From contig CAZUHB010000031.1 in the NCBI GenBank assembly GCA_964620445.1, positions 12,184-76,183 on the forward strand: a DNA stretch of 64,000 nt, given 5' to 3'. This document shows, piece after piece, positions 42,961 to 52,108 of this stretch. The position numbers and the translations under genes were made by a program. Source of the stretch: CAZUHB01 sp964620445 (lineage in GTDB: Bacteria > Planctomycetota > B15-G4 > CAYZWU01). Each line of letters begins with the position of its first letter. The first letter of the stretch is position 1. The notes beneath the pieces were generated by a model. That model made no database searches. It was not told the origin of the DNA and saw only the letters and a list, made by a program, of their open reading frames with translations.

Positions 42961-45015
42961 TCAGAGCCCGCTCCCCTTCTCGACGACGACATCGCGAACG
43001 ATGGAAGAGACTTCCGGATCGCCGCTCGTGAGATTGACGCGATACTGGAAGTACCTTGCATTCGGATCGATGAGCGCCGAGAGGTCGAAGCCCGAATGGG
43101 GCACCCCTTGAAAGAGGCCCATGTTGGTTTCATCGTTCGACGCCCTCACCTCGACGGTGGCCGACGTGTTCGCGGGCGCATCCACAGTCCACGTCATCGC
43201 CTCCCAGCCGGGAGCCAGGTCGCCGTCAAAGATGGCGCTCGTCAGTTCCCCCGAGGGTGTGAACTGCGTCACGTCGTAAACGATGAGCTGAGGGTTGCCG
43301 GACCAGAGGGGCTCCTCGTTGGTCGCCACGATATCGAGCTTTCCGTCGTTATCCACATCGGCCGCAGTGGCCCAGGGATGCTCGAGAGTGTAGGTGAGAA
43401 GATGGAGATCCCAGCTGAAACCTTGGCCGTCCAGGTTTTCCATCCACATGACGAGATAGGTGTTCCACAAGAGCGCGTCGAGATCCCCGTCGCCGTCGAT
43501 GTCGCCCAGCTCGGCGCCCCGGCCGCCCGGGAGGGTGGTGACCGACCAGGCGATCCAGCTCTGACCGACGCCGTCGAGGTTTTCCCAGAACCCGACCCCG
43601 GAAGTGTTGTAGCCGCCGCCGAGAAGGTCGGGATCTCCGTCGTTGTCCACGTCACCCACGTCGAGATAACCGGATCCCCAGAAAGTGTAGGGGATCCAGT
43701 GCTTGACCCAGGCGGAACCATCGCCCTCGACATTCTCCCACCAGGCGAACTGGCTCGGTCCGAATGAGTCGGAGTAGGCGCCCACGATATCCAGGTCGCC
43801 GTCACTGTCGAGATCGACGGCGTGCGCCTCGCTCGCGTTGGGAAAATCGAGGTCGAGATCGTGCTGGCCCCAGATCGTGCCCTTGCCGTCGAGGTTCTCG
43901 AACCACGCGTACCGGCCGTTTTCTCCGAGACCGGGATCGTCGCCGTAGTAGGCGGCGCAAAGCACGTCGAGGTCGCCGTCCAGGTCGACATCGGCCGTGT
44001 TCAGCTTGTGGGCGCCGTAGAAATCGTCGCTCACCGTGTGCTGCACCCACGTATCGTCAGGCAGGTATTCCCACCAGTAGATCGCACCGAGATCGTTGTA
44101 GATGTCATAGACCGGATCGGTCGTGATCACTTCTTCCCGTCCATCGCCGTCGAGATCGCCCGCGGCCACGGCGTTTGGGATACCGGCGTCGTAAGCGATC
44201 ACGGTTTCGAGCGGCGTTGTTCTCGGAACGGCCGAGAGGGAAAGCTGGCCCGCGAGCGATTGCCACGAGACGCCGTTCGACGTGTCGAAGGCGTTCTGCC
44301 AGAGAGGGACCGGTCCGGTTTCGCCCGCACCGCCCGACCAGTCGGACTGGATCGCCCGGCCGAATTCGCAGGACGCCCTGTCGAGGTCGATCAGTGCTTG
44401 TTCGGGAACCTTGACGAGCGCGGCGCCGAAGAGGTACTCGCCGCGAGGCAGAGCGGGCAGGATCGCGGTGAACCATTCGTCGTCGCTGAAGGCCAAACCC
44501 GCGGGAAGTGAAACCGACGGCCTGCGCAAGAACCACGTCACCTGGCCGCCAGGGCCCTTCGACCAGACGTAGATCCCGACCTGCACGGCCGCCCCTGGGT
44601 TGGCCACGTGGAGGCCCACCTTGATCGTGTCGCCCGAGGCGTAGAGTGGCTTGTGGGTTTCGATGTCTATCGTTGCCAGGGTGTGCACGACCTCGACCGT
44701 TCCCGACGGCCAGGTGTGGATTGTGTCGTGGTAGTGATAGACGCCCACCGTGTCGAACCGGTAGGAGAAGGTATCCCCGACCGTGAGAACACCCGAATCC
44801 CACAATCCGTCCCGACTCGTGGTGGTGTGGACTCCCTCCGTGTTGGTCCAGGTCGCGATCGTGCCGACCGGTATGCGCGCGACTTGAGGAGAATACCCGC
44901 TGTTGTCGATCGAAATCTCCAGGTCGGACTGAGCCGGCGCGTTCTGAGACATGACTCCGAGGAGGAGCAGTGCGACGCAGACAAGACAAATCGTGAGTCG
45001 ATGATATCGATTCAT
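42961..45015 (-). CDS. Secreted FG-GAP/VCBS protein with cupredoxin-like N-terminal domain
   Basis: A 684-residue exported protein with a signal peptide (LTICLVCVALLLLGVMSQNAPAQ) and AAAGGGAG upstream of the ATG at 45015. Residues about 30-110 look like a plastocyanin/azurin-type fold (PVGTIATWTN, SYRFDTVGVYHYHDTIH), but the copper Cys is replaced by Asp and no Met follows. Residues about 300-580 are FG-GAP repeats with DxDxDGDLD loops (ADVDLDGDLDVL, GDVDNDGDPDLL), probably a propeller. A beta-rich domain ends the protein. It may bind a surface or ligand; the cupredoxin domain probably has lost type-1 copper. Confidence 0.85.
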   Translation of the reverse strand: MNRYHRLTICLVCVALLLLGVMSQNAPAQSDLEISIDNSGYSPQVARIPVGTIATWTNTEGVHTTTSRDGLWDSGVLTVGDTFSYRFDTVGVYHYHDTIHTWPSGTVEVVHTLATIDIETHKPLYASGDTIKVGLHVANPGAAVQVGIYVWSKGPGGQVTWFLRRPSVSLPAGLAFSDDEWFTAILPALPRGEYLFGAALVKVPEQALIDLDRASCEFGRAIQSDWSGGAGETGPVPLWQNAFDTSNGVSWQSLAGQLSLSAVPRTTPLETVIAYDAGIPNAVAAGDLDGDGREEVITTDPVYDIYNDLGAIYWWEYLPDDTWVQHTVSDDFYGAHKLNTADVDLDGDLDVLCAAYYGDDPGLGENGRYAWFENLDGKGTIWGQHDLDLDFPNASEAHAVDLDSDGDLDIVGAYSDSFGPSQFAWWENVEGDGSAWVKHWIPYTFWGSGYLDVGDVDNDGDPDLLGGGYNTSGVGFWENLDGVGQSWIAWSVTTLPGGRGAELGDIDGDGDLDALLWNTYLVMWMENLDGQGFSWDLHLLTYTLEHPWATAADVDNDGKLDIVATNEEPLWSGNPQLIVYDVTQFTPSGELTSAIFDGDLAPGWEAMTWTVDAPANTSATVEVRASNDETNMGLFQGVPHSGFDLSALIDPNARYFQYRVNLTSGDPEVSSIVRDVVVEKGSGL

Positions 45016-45778
45016 GAGTTGGCTCCCTTTCCGGTTTTCAACAGGAACGAATTGTATCAAATAATATTGACGTTTATGTTGATAAAGACGCGGATCAGGT
45101 GGAGAGGCCCACCGATCCTCACTTCCTCCTAGCCGTGAGCAGGGGCTGTTCTGACAGAAAATCGCGCAATCGAATGCCGCGGAACTCTCCGAGCGGTAGC
45201 GGAAGCACGAAACCGGGGAAACCGAGCCCGGCACCAGGTGAAGTGCTTAGCCCGACGAACTGAGCCAGGCTCAGTTCGTCGGGCTAAGTTCGTCGGGCTG
45301 AGTTCGTCGGTCTGAGCGCTTCGCTCGGTGCCAGGCTCATGACGAATCTTCATTTCGCGGCTCGATCACCAAGGATTGTTCGGCGAATAGAGAGACAGGT
45401 ATGTAAACAAAACATCTTGGCTGCATCGTAGTGATGCTCGCGCTGATCGTTCCGAGTGCGCCGGGTGTTCAAGGGCGATTCGGGAAGGGTGATCGGCTTC
45501 GATTATCGCGGAAAAAGGTGCTCGCCGTCCACGAGCCGGTGGCGGTGCTCGACCTGGGCATCGTGGTTAAAATCGATCTCAAGGAGGTCCGGGCTCCCTT
45601 TGTCCGGGCCGGCCTGCAGGCCGGCTTGGTGGACCTGGTCCTGATCGCCATCGGCACCATCCTGTTCCTCCGGGTCGGTACAAAAAACGGCAACTCCCGT
45701 AATGATCGAATGCGAACGGTCATTCTAAACTGGAAAAGATCTGGGAATATTTTTCAACCGAGAATGGAGACACTTGTC
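45016..45778. other. Gene-poor region with repeat element and possible degraded coding sequence
   Basis: 763 bp without a gene I can support. A palindrome with tandem repeats lies at 45247-45325. A plus-strand open frame from 45431 would overlap the next gene start and its upstream half contains a stretch APFVRAGLQAG reminiscent of a PDZ-domain segment, possibly the remnant of a lost gene. A GC-rich palindrome GGCCGGCCTGCAGGCCGGC sits near 45608. Confidence 0.4.
45247..45325. repeat. 20-bp palindrome followed by 14-bp tandem repeats
   Basis: Bases 45247-45266 and 45268-45287 are perfect reverse complements around one base. The right arm runs into three tandem copies of a 14-bp unit, AGTTCGTCGGGCTR with one variant (45273-45314), followed by the small hairpin AGCGCTTCGCT. 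The 9-mer CCAGGCTCA appears at both ends (45265 and 45331). It resembles a REP- or MITE-like intergenic element. Confidence 0.85.
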
Positions 45779-46153
45779 ATGAAAAAAATCCTTGTCGCAC
45801 TAACGGCTCTTCTTTTTCTGGCGGCGCTTCTCGTCCATGCCGACGGGTTCGCCAAAGCCCGTACCGCCGCTTGCCGTCTCGGCATAACCGTCGATGTCTC
45901 GTTATCGTCGGACGGTACCAAGATCCTCTATAACTGCAAGATCGACAGGGGATGCGGCAACGAACGTGGACTCGTCGGAATAAGGTACTATCCGTCGAAC
46001 AATTACTCAGGAGTGCTATTCAGCGGTCTGAACTGGCAAATGGAGCAACTGGTCAGCGATCTGCCTCCGGGAACGCAAAAGATCACCATCAAAGGAGATG
46101 TGTGGGACCGAAATAGCCACCACAAGGTTGACGAGGATAGTCTGCAAATGTAG
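45779..46153 (+). CDS. Small secreted protein of unknown function
   Basis: A 124-residue protein with a signal peptide (KKILVALTALLFLAALLVHADG) and GGAG about 10 bp upstream of the ATG. The mature part is beta-rich (LGITVDVSLSSDGTKILYNCKI) with three cysteines (ACRL, NCKI, GCGN). I do not recognise a family. It lies between the repeat region and the membrane-anchored repeat protein on the same strand. Confidence 0.7.
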   Translation: MKKILVALTALLFLAALLVHADGFAKARTAACRLGITVDVSLSSDGTKILYNCKIDRGCGNERGLVGIRYYPSNNYSGVLFSGLNWQMEQLVSDLPPGTQKITIKGDVWDRNSHHKVDEDSLQM

Positions 46154-46269
46154 ATAATCTATCTTCGGATCGATGAGCCAAGGCCCGTTGAATCAAGCAC
46201 TTCGCTCCTGGCTGGAAAGCTGTTCAACGGGCCGCCGGAGAAATGCTCCCGTCACAGGAGGTCAGTTTG

Positions 46270-48309
46270 TTGTCCTCGAAATCAACGTGGTTGATCCTGC
46301 TCGTATTCGGAATCGGCCTCCTCGCCGGTACTGTTTATTTCCTGTTCTTTTCCAGTGAGAGCGACGCTGTCGATCGGGACCGGATGTCCGATTCTACGGC
46401 CGATTCAGGGACGCGCGATTCGAGCGGAACCGGATTTCTCGACGCGGCCGATCCGGTCGAATCGACCGGGCCGGCCCGTGTCTCACTGGAACCGAAATCG
46501 GCCGAAAAGACCGTTGCCGGTAAAGAGGAGGTCGACACGTTCCGCGTGGTCATGCGTTTCGTGGACCGCGACGGCGGTCCGCTGCCCGGTGTTCGGGTCG
46601 AGCTCACCTATGATGGACTGAGGGCGAAATCGTTCAGCGGCGCCGAAGGCCGTGCGGAAGCGGACTTTCGGCTGAACCGATCGCTCAGCTCGCCGGAAGC
46701 TTATATCTATGCCGAACTGGATTGGTATGTCACCTGGGAACACTCGGTGCGGGTGCTGGGCGGAGGCACCGTCGATCTCGGAGATGTCGTTCTCGATGCG
46801 GCCGGGGCCCTGTCCGGCCGTGTCGTCGACACGCAGGGCGTGCCTGTTTTCGCCGCGCGCGTCTATTGCACCGATCGATCCCTCGATGATATGGATCTGG
46901 CAAAAGCGCGGCAGCGGGGTTTCATCACCGGGGACAACGTCTTCACCGATCGGTCGAAGGGAGACGGTTCTTTTCGGGTCTGCCGCATTCCGTTGGGATC
47001 GTTCAGGGTTTGGGCGGGCAACAATTCTTTTTACTATTCCCACTCCGAACCGATCGAGATCCGCGCCGGCGAGGAGGTTTTCGCTGTCGAGATCATGCTC
47101 GATTCACGACCGGCCAAGGAAAGGATCGAGTGCCTCGTGCTGACACCCGAAGGTATTCCGGATCCCTTTGCCAAGATCAAGATCAGCCACGAGCATTCCT
47201 CCGGCGGCGGCAGCTCCACGTCCGATGTGGACGCCGACGGCCGGTTCCGTTATCTCGTGAAATACGATGTGCCTCATTCCATCGAAGCATGGAACGCGAA
47301 CGGAAAATATGAGCGCGCGCGCGTGGACGATGTCTTGCCGGGGACGCTCAACCTGGTGATCCAGTTCGAAGCGCTCCGGGGGAATCTTCGCCTACATGTG
47401 CGCGATGAGAAGGGAGAGCTCCTCGATTCGTTCACGGCCGAGATACTTTTACACGATTCGGAATACGCGAGCGAGAGCGAGATCCATTCGACCATGGGTT
47501 ATTCTCCGAAACATAACGAAGACCGCAGGTACAGCCGAAAGGAATTCTTCCGCGAAGAGCTCGACAGCGACGGAATCGCCGAGCTCGCCGCCCCTCAGAA
47601 CGCGATCATGGTCAGGATCGGTGCCGAGGATTACAAATATTCCGAATTCGGTCCTTACGAGGGCGGCCTCTTCCCCGATCCACTCCAGGTCGTTCTACAT
47701 CCCGCACCCGGCATTCGGGGGAGGGTGCTGGCCGATGGAAAACCCGCCGCAGGCGTCAGGGTGTGCGTACACACGGGAGTGAAACCGGATATCGCCTATG
47801 CGGTCAATCAGTTCCCCTGCCGTTCCACTAACGATGAGTATGTGTGCTCGTTGACGGATGCTGCCGGCTGCTTCGCTATCCCGCTCGAGGAATCGGGCGT
47901 CTATTATTTGAGATCCGTGATCGACGGATTCGCTCCCGGCGAGGTGGGCCCCCTGGAATTCGACTACCTCGCCGGAATGTCGGGCTTGACGATAAACTTG
48001 ACAGGCGGTGGCTCCATCGAGGGAAAAGTGAAACTTGCCCCTGGCGAGGATCCGGAAGGGATCATCGTGGCAGCCTCCCGCGGAGACGGTTTCCCGGTTT
48101 ATACAGTGACCGATCGGTCGGGCAACTACTCGTTCCCCAATCTCACGCCTGGCCGTTGGCAGGTCGAGAAAAGCGACAAGGACTGGAGAGACGGAATGAG
48201 TCGATCGATCAGTCATTGCCAGTCACCTCCGGCCATCCCTTGGATCTGCATCGTCATCGACGGCCAAACGACCCACTATGACCTCGATCTGACCGGGGAG
48301 GATGACTGA
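46270..48309 (+). CDS. Membrane-anchored protein with carboxypeptidase-regulatory-like repeats
   Basis: A 679-residue protein. The start is set by AGGAGG at 46256-46261, 8 bp before a TTG at 46270; a TTG one codon earlier is possible, and the ATG at 46243 is not preceded by a site. Residues 6-27 are one membrane span (TWLILLVFGIGLLAGTVYFLFF). The rest is extracytoplasmic, with repeats of the pattern GxVxDxxGxPV (GALSGRVVDTQGVPV, PGIRGRVLADGKPAAGV, GGSIEGKVKL). The style is the same as the tail of the sigma-fusion protein at 11500, but without the sigma domain. A zinc anti-sigma/sigma gene pair starts 270 bp downstream, so it might be the membrane partner of that system; this is inference from position. 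Confidence 0.75.
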   Translation: MSSKSTWLILLVFGIGLLAGTVYFLFFSSESDAVDRDRMSDSTADSGTRDSSGTGFLDAADPVESTGPARVSLEPKSAEKTVAGKEEVDTFRVVMRFVDRDGGPLPGVRVELTYDGLRAKSFSGAEGRAEADFRLNRSLSSPEAYIYAELDWYVTWEHSVRVLGGGTVDLGDVVLDAAGALSGRVVDTQGVPVFAARVYCTDRSLDDMDLAKARQRGFITGDNVFTDRSKGDGSFRVCRIPLGSFRVWAGNNSFYYSHSEPIEIRAGEEVFAVEIMLDSRPAKERIECLVLTPEGIPDPFAKIKISHEHSSGGGSSTSDVDADGRFRYLVKYDVPHSIEAWNANGKYERARVDDVLPGTLNLVIQFEALRGNLRLHVRDEKGELLDSFTAEILLHDSEYASESEIHSTMGYSPKHNEDRRYSRKEFFREELDSDGIAELAAPQNAIMVRIGAEDYKYSEFGPYEGGLFPDPLQVVLHPAPGIRGRVLADGKPAAGVRVCVHTGVKPDIAYAVNQFPCRSTNDEYVCSLTDAAGCFAIPLEESGVYYLRSVIDGFAPGEVGPLEFDYLAGMSGLTINLTGGGSIEGKVKLAPGEDPEGIIVAASRGDGFPVYTVTDRSGNYSFPNLTPGRWQVEKSDKDWRDGMSRSISHCQSPPAIPWICIVIDGQTTHYDLDLTGEDD

Positions 48310-48579
48310 CCTCGAATCGACCGGAAAATTCCGGCGCCAATCATCCCGCCCGCGTGATCTTCGCGATCAGTTTTCGTTTTCCACCTCAAGCGGGCGCCGG
48401 TCACCGCACGATGGGCAGAAACCCCGCCCCGAGTGAACTCAACATTTAAATCAAGTAAAAGAAGTTAGTTACGCCATTTATAATCTTTGTTTGAATGTCG
48501 TGAAGGTCGCTCGGCCCGACTCCCTCTAAGAGCGTGAACCAAAGCAATAAGAGCGCGAATTGGAACCAGAGGAAATGCA

Positions 48580-49212
48580 ATGAACACGTGCACCGATTGT
48601 CAGATCGAGCTTGAAAAGAAGAACCACGGGGCCGTCGATGAACTACCTGATACTCTCGTTGAACACGTCGAGACCTGCACTGCCTGTCAAAAGTATCAAC
48701 AGGAGCTGGCGGAGATGCACCGCGTCGTACAGCTGACACTGGCGCCGACCCTCACCGATATCAAATGGCAGCGGATCGCACGTCGGGCTCGCTGGGTGGC
48801 ACGTCGCCCTTATCGTAAACTCGCCTACACACTGACGCTGACTGCCCTGACCTTTGTCTGGGGTTTCTTTAACCATCCGACCTGGTTCGTGACCGGCGGG
48901 CTACTGCTTGCGGTCCTGCCGAAACAGATCGCGGACTGGAAGAAACGTCGCAACGAGTTGCGGCGTCTGTGCGCGCATAGCGTGGAGCTGTTCGCGACCG
49001 TTGCCGATGAGCTGAGATCGTTGGAAATCGGCTGTGTGGTCGACGCGCTCCTCTACACGGGGCTGGCGGCACTCTTCCTTGCTGTCGCTCCGTTCGCGAA
49101 CGATCTTCGCCCGCCGCTGGTGGTGGCGGCTTTCTTCTTTGGGTTGGCCTGGTACAAAATCAAGGTCCGGCGCCGTCAAGTGAATCGGATGCAGTCGGAG
49201 TTGACGCGATGA
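48580..49212 (+). CDS. Zinc anti-sigma factor (ZAS-type) with membrane spans
   Basis: A 210-residue protein with a zinc anti-sigma motif H29-x3-C33-x2-C36 (VEHVETCTACQ) in the N-terminal soluble part, plus C4 and C7 (CTDC). Two or three hydrophobic segments follow (TLTLTALTFVWGFF, WFVTGGLLLAVLP; a third at about residues 152-170, LYTGLAALFLAVAPF). The gene ends overlapping its sigma gene by four bases (ATGA), so the pair is translationally coupled. The order anti-sigma then sigma is reversed from the usual one. It should hold the sigma factor at the membrane until a signal arrives. Confidence 0.85.
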   Translation: MNTCTDCQIELEKKNHGAVDELPDTLVEHVETCTACQKYQQELAEMHRVVQLTLAPTLTDIKWQRIARRARWVARRPYRKLAYTLTLTALTFVWGFFNHPTWFVTGGLLLAVLPKQIADWKKRRNELRRLCAHSVELFATVADELRSLEIGCVVDALLYTGLAALFLAVAPFANDLRPPLVVAAFFFGLAWYKIKVRRRQVNRMQSELTR

Positions 49213-49718
49213 AAAAAGGCTCGACTTCGCACCGTGACCGGGACGACACGCACCTCCGCGAGCTGTTTGAAAATGAGAAGGACCGCGTCTTCGCGCTTTG
49301 CTATCGATTGTGCGGCAATCATGCTGATGCCGAAGACGCTTTGCAGGAAACCTTCGTTGATGTCCTTCGCGGCCTCAGCGGATTCCGCGGAGACGCTTCC
49401 TACTCGACGTGGATCTACAGAATCTCGATCCGGGCCGCCCTGCGCGTTCGCAGCCGGGCGAAAAGCCGGACGGTGACGCTGCCCGACGATCTCGTTGCGA
49501 GCGTCGACCTATCCGCAGAACTGAAGGACGAGGTTCAGAGAACGCTGCAGGCCATCAACAAGTTATCGTGGGAGCACCGCGTCGTTCTGCATCTGTTCGC
49601 GATTGAAGGGATGTCCCACAAGGAGGTCGGGGAGATCCTGGCGATCCCCGAAGGAACCGTGTGGTCGCGACTCCACACCGCGCGCCATCGGCTCTGTACC
49701 CTCATGAGAGGGAACTGA
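49209..49718 (+). CDS. ECF RNA polymerase sigma factor
   Basis: A 169-residue minimal ECF sigma factor. Region 2 is seen in NEKDRVFALCYRLCGNHADAEDALQETFVDVLRGL and WIYRISIRAALRV, region 4 in LSWEHRVVLHLFAIEGMSHKEVGEILAIPEGTVWSRLHTARHRL, of which the helix-turn-helix is SHKEVGEILAIPEGTVWSRL. It lacks any C-terminal extension. Its ATG overlaps the anti-sigma stop codon. It directs transcription of a regulon in response to a signal passed by the upstream anti-sigma protein. Confidence 0.93.
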   Translation: MKKGSTSHRDRDDTHLRELFENEKDRVFALCYRLCGNHADAEDALQETFVDVLRGLSGFRGDASYSTWIYRISIRAALRVRSRAKSRTVTLPDDLVASVDLSAELKDEVQRTLQAINKLSWEHRVVLHLFAIEGMSHKEVGEILAIPEGTVWSRLHTARHRLCTLMRGN

Positions 49719-49990
49719 AATGGGCGATCTGAGTGCGTCCCTCATTTGTCAGTACCGTTCGCCGGGCCAGCACATATCCGGCCCGTCTCGCGCAAGCGCT
49801 CAGGCTTCTCATCGCGCAATGTGGGGCGCCCGAGCAGGCACCGGATTACAGCGCCACCGCCAAGAACGGTTATTTAATCTCGCCCTGTATTAATCCCCCC
49901 GGATGGTTATGATGAGCCGGATATCGCAGATCCTCCTGGGCAGCGTCCGCGCGGCCAGGACGTCCACAGTCAACCCAAGCAGGTGCAATC

Positions 49991-52096
49991 ATGACCAGCA
50001 GACAGCTCGGCTTCGAAGAAACGGTAATGATCCTCGAATCCTACGGGATTCCGGTTCTCGGAAAAGCGGTCAAGACGCGCGAGGCGGCGATCGAGGCCGC
50101 GAGCGAGCTCGGTTTCCCCGTCGTGATCAAGGTGGCCACTCCCGAGATCGTCCACAAAACCGACGTGGGCGTTGTGTTTCTCGACGTCAAGAATGCCGAG
50201 GAAGCGGGCGAGATCTTCGACAAGGTGATCGACAACGCCCGCAAGGCGGGCGCCAAGGACGTGGAGAACGTTCTCGTCCAGAAAATGGCCAAGCAGGGTT
50301 TCGAGATGCTCGTGGGCGCCCGTCAGGACCCCTGTTTCGGCCCGGTCACCATGGTGGGCCACGGCGGCCGCTTCGTCGAACTCTGGAAGGACGCGGCCCC
50401 CGGCGTGGGGCTGCTCACGAGCGACGATGTGGAGCGGATGCTCGCCAAGACCAAGTCGGACCGCGTGCTCAAGGGCTTCCGCGGGCCGGCGCTCGACCGG
50501 GAGGCCGTGATCGACACGGTCATCCGCGTTTCGCGAATGATGGACGAGCGGCCCGACATCCTCGAACTCGACCTCAACCCGGTCATCGTCTACGAGGCGG
50601 GATTCGCCATCGTCGATGCGCGCGTGATCGTGGGCGAACCGGTCTTCCACCGGAGGGCGACCGATCTCTCCTACCGCCGCATGAAAAGCCTCGAGTCGAT
50701 CTTCTCGCCCAAATCGGTCGCGGTGGTCGGCGCATCGCGCTCCGGATCGATCGGCGGCATCATCCTCAAGAACTCGCGCCGCATCGACAAGCTCTACCCG
50801 ATCAATCCGCGGCGCAAATCGCTCCTCGGCCTCGATTGCTACCCGTCGATCGCCGACCTGCCCGAGATACCCGACCTCGCGGTGATCGCTCTGGGTCCCG
50901 ATGCCACGATCGCCACCTTCAAGGAGCTCTGCGCCAAGGGGGGCCGCGGCGCGATCATCGTGAGCGACGGCTTTGCCGAGAGCGGTCGCAACGACCTGGA
51001 GCAGGAACTGATCGACACGGCGACGGAACACAAGATCTCCTACATCGGTCCGAACTGCCTCGGCGTGATCGACAACTTTTCCGGGCTGAACACGATGTTC
51101 ATCCCCGAACGGCGCACCGGCATGCAGAGCAAACCGAGCGGTCTGGGCGTGATCTCGCAGAGCGGCGGCATCGGGCTCGAACTGCTCGAGATGCTCGACG
51201 CCGACAACCTCTCCGTGGGAAAGTGGGCCTCCTGCGGCAACGCCTCGGGCGTGACGATCGCCGAGATCCTGGCCCACATGGGCGACGATCCGCGCATCAA
51301 GGTGATCGCCATCTATCTCGAGGGATTGCGCAACGGCCTGCAGTTCATGGAAGTGGGCCGGGCCGTGGCCGAAAAGAAACCGGTCATCGTGATCAAGGGC
51401 GGCGTGGGCGGCGGCGCGGCCAAGACGATGTCGCACACGGCGTCCCTTGCGGGCAGCTTCGAAGCCTTCAAAGCGGCCTGCGAGCAGGCCGGGCTCTTTC
51501 TCATCGAGGAACTCACCGAGGACCCCAAGATCCTGATCAACGTGATCTCGATCCTCTCCACCCAGCCGGCGGCGCGCGGCAACCGGATCGCCGTGGTGAG
51601 CGTGGGCGGCGGCGCGGCCATCCTCCTCGCCGACCAGATCACGGCCGAGGGATTGAAGCTGGCCGAATTCGCGCCCGAGACCAAGGAAAAATTCGCCACC
51701 CTCCTCGAGGGCAAGGTGCGCGCCGCCAGTCCCGAGGAGAAGGATCGGATCGCCCACCAGATCACGGAGAATCCCCTCGATCTCTTCGGCGATTGCGACG
51801 ACGACATGCTGCTCGAGGCGCTGCTCACCCTGAACTCGGACCCGAACACCGACATCATCCTCGTGGCATCCTACTTTCAGGTGCCCTATCTCTCGGAATA
51901 CATTGCCGAGCGCCTGATCGAGATCCACTCCGAGTTCAAGAAACCCCTGATCCTGTCGCCGCGCGGGTTTTCACGGCACGTGTGGAACACGCGCGCATAC
52001 CTGGCCGCGCACGACTTCCCGACCTACACCGTACCCATGATGAAACCGCTGTCGATCGCGCTCGACGTGTGGAAAAGGTACGGCGACGTGCGGTGA
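49991..52096 (+). CDS. Acyl-CoA synthetase (NDP-forming), fused ATP-grasp/CoA-binding subunits
   Basis: A 701-residue enzyme that makes ATP from ADP and phosphate using acyl-CoA, as in acetate or other acid formation, common in fermenters. The ATP-grasp part is at the N-terminus (residues 1-225; VVIKVATPEIVHKTDVG with H55). The CoA-binding and ligase parts follow (KSVAVVGASRSGSIG at about 235, GPNCLGVID, SQSGG). The catalytic phospho-histidine is H482 in TMSHTASLAGS. This is the beta-before-alpha order, opposite to many ADP-forming acetyl-CoA synthetases. It starts 272 bp after the sigma gene; a promoter region lies between. Confidence 0.93.
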   Translation: MTSRQLGFEETVMILESYGIPVLGKAVKTREAAIEAASELGFPVVIKVATPEIVHKTDVGVVFLDVKNAEEAGEIFDKVIDNARKAGAKDVENVLVQKMAKQGFEMLVGARQDPCFGPVTMVGHGGRFVELWKDAAPGVGLLTSDDVERMLAKTKSDRVLKGFRGPALDREAVIDTVIRVSRMMDERPDILELDLNPVIVYEAGFAIVDARVIVGEPVFHRRATDLSYRRMKSLESIFSPKSVAVVGASRSGSIGGIILKNSRRIDKLYPINPRRKSLLGLDCYPSIADLPEIPDLAVIALGPDATIATFKELCAKGGRGAIIVSDGFAESGRNDLEQELIDTATEHKISYIGPNCLGVIDNFSGLNTMFIPERRTGMQSKPSGLGVISQSGGIGLELLEMLDADNLSVGKWASCGNASGVTIAEILAHMGDDPRIKVIAIYLEGLRNGLQFMEVGRAVAEKKPVIVIKGGVGGGAAKTMSHTASLAGSFEAFKAACEQAGLFLIEELTEDPKILINVISILSTQPAARGNRIAVVSVGGGAAILLADQITAEGLKLAEFAPETKEKFATLLEGKVRAASPEEKDRIAHQITENPLDLFGDCDDDMLLEALLTLNSDPNTDIILVASYFQVPYLSEYIAERLIEIHSEFKKPLILSPRGFSRHVWNTRAYLAAHDFPTYTVPMMKPLSIALDVWKRYGDVR

Positions 52097-52108
52097 CGGA
52101 CCGGGGAT

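Noticed and set aside
45431..45778. Upstream part of the open frame that continues into the small secreted protein, with a PDZ-like stretch
   Set aside because: The signal peptide starts at 45779. The upstream part has no start signal and only a short weak PDZ resemblance, so I list it only as a possible remnant.
49970..51928. A 652-codon minus-strand open frame opposite the acyl-CoA synthetase gene
   Set aside because: Antisense shadow produced by high GC and codon bias; no motif, no start signals.
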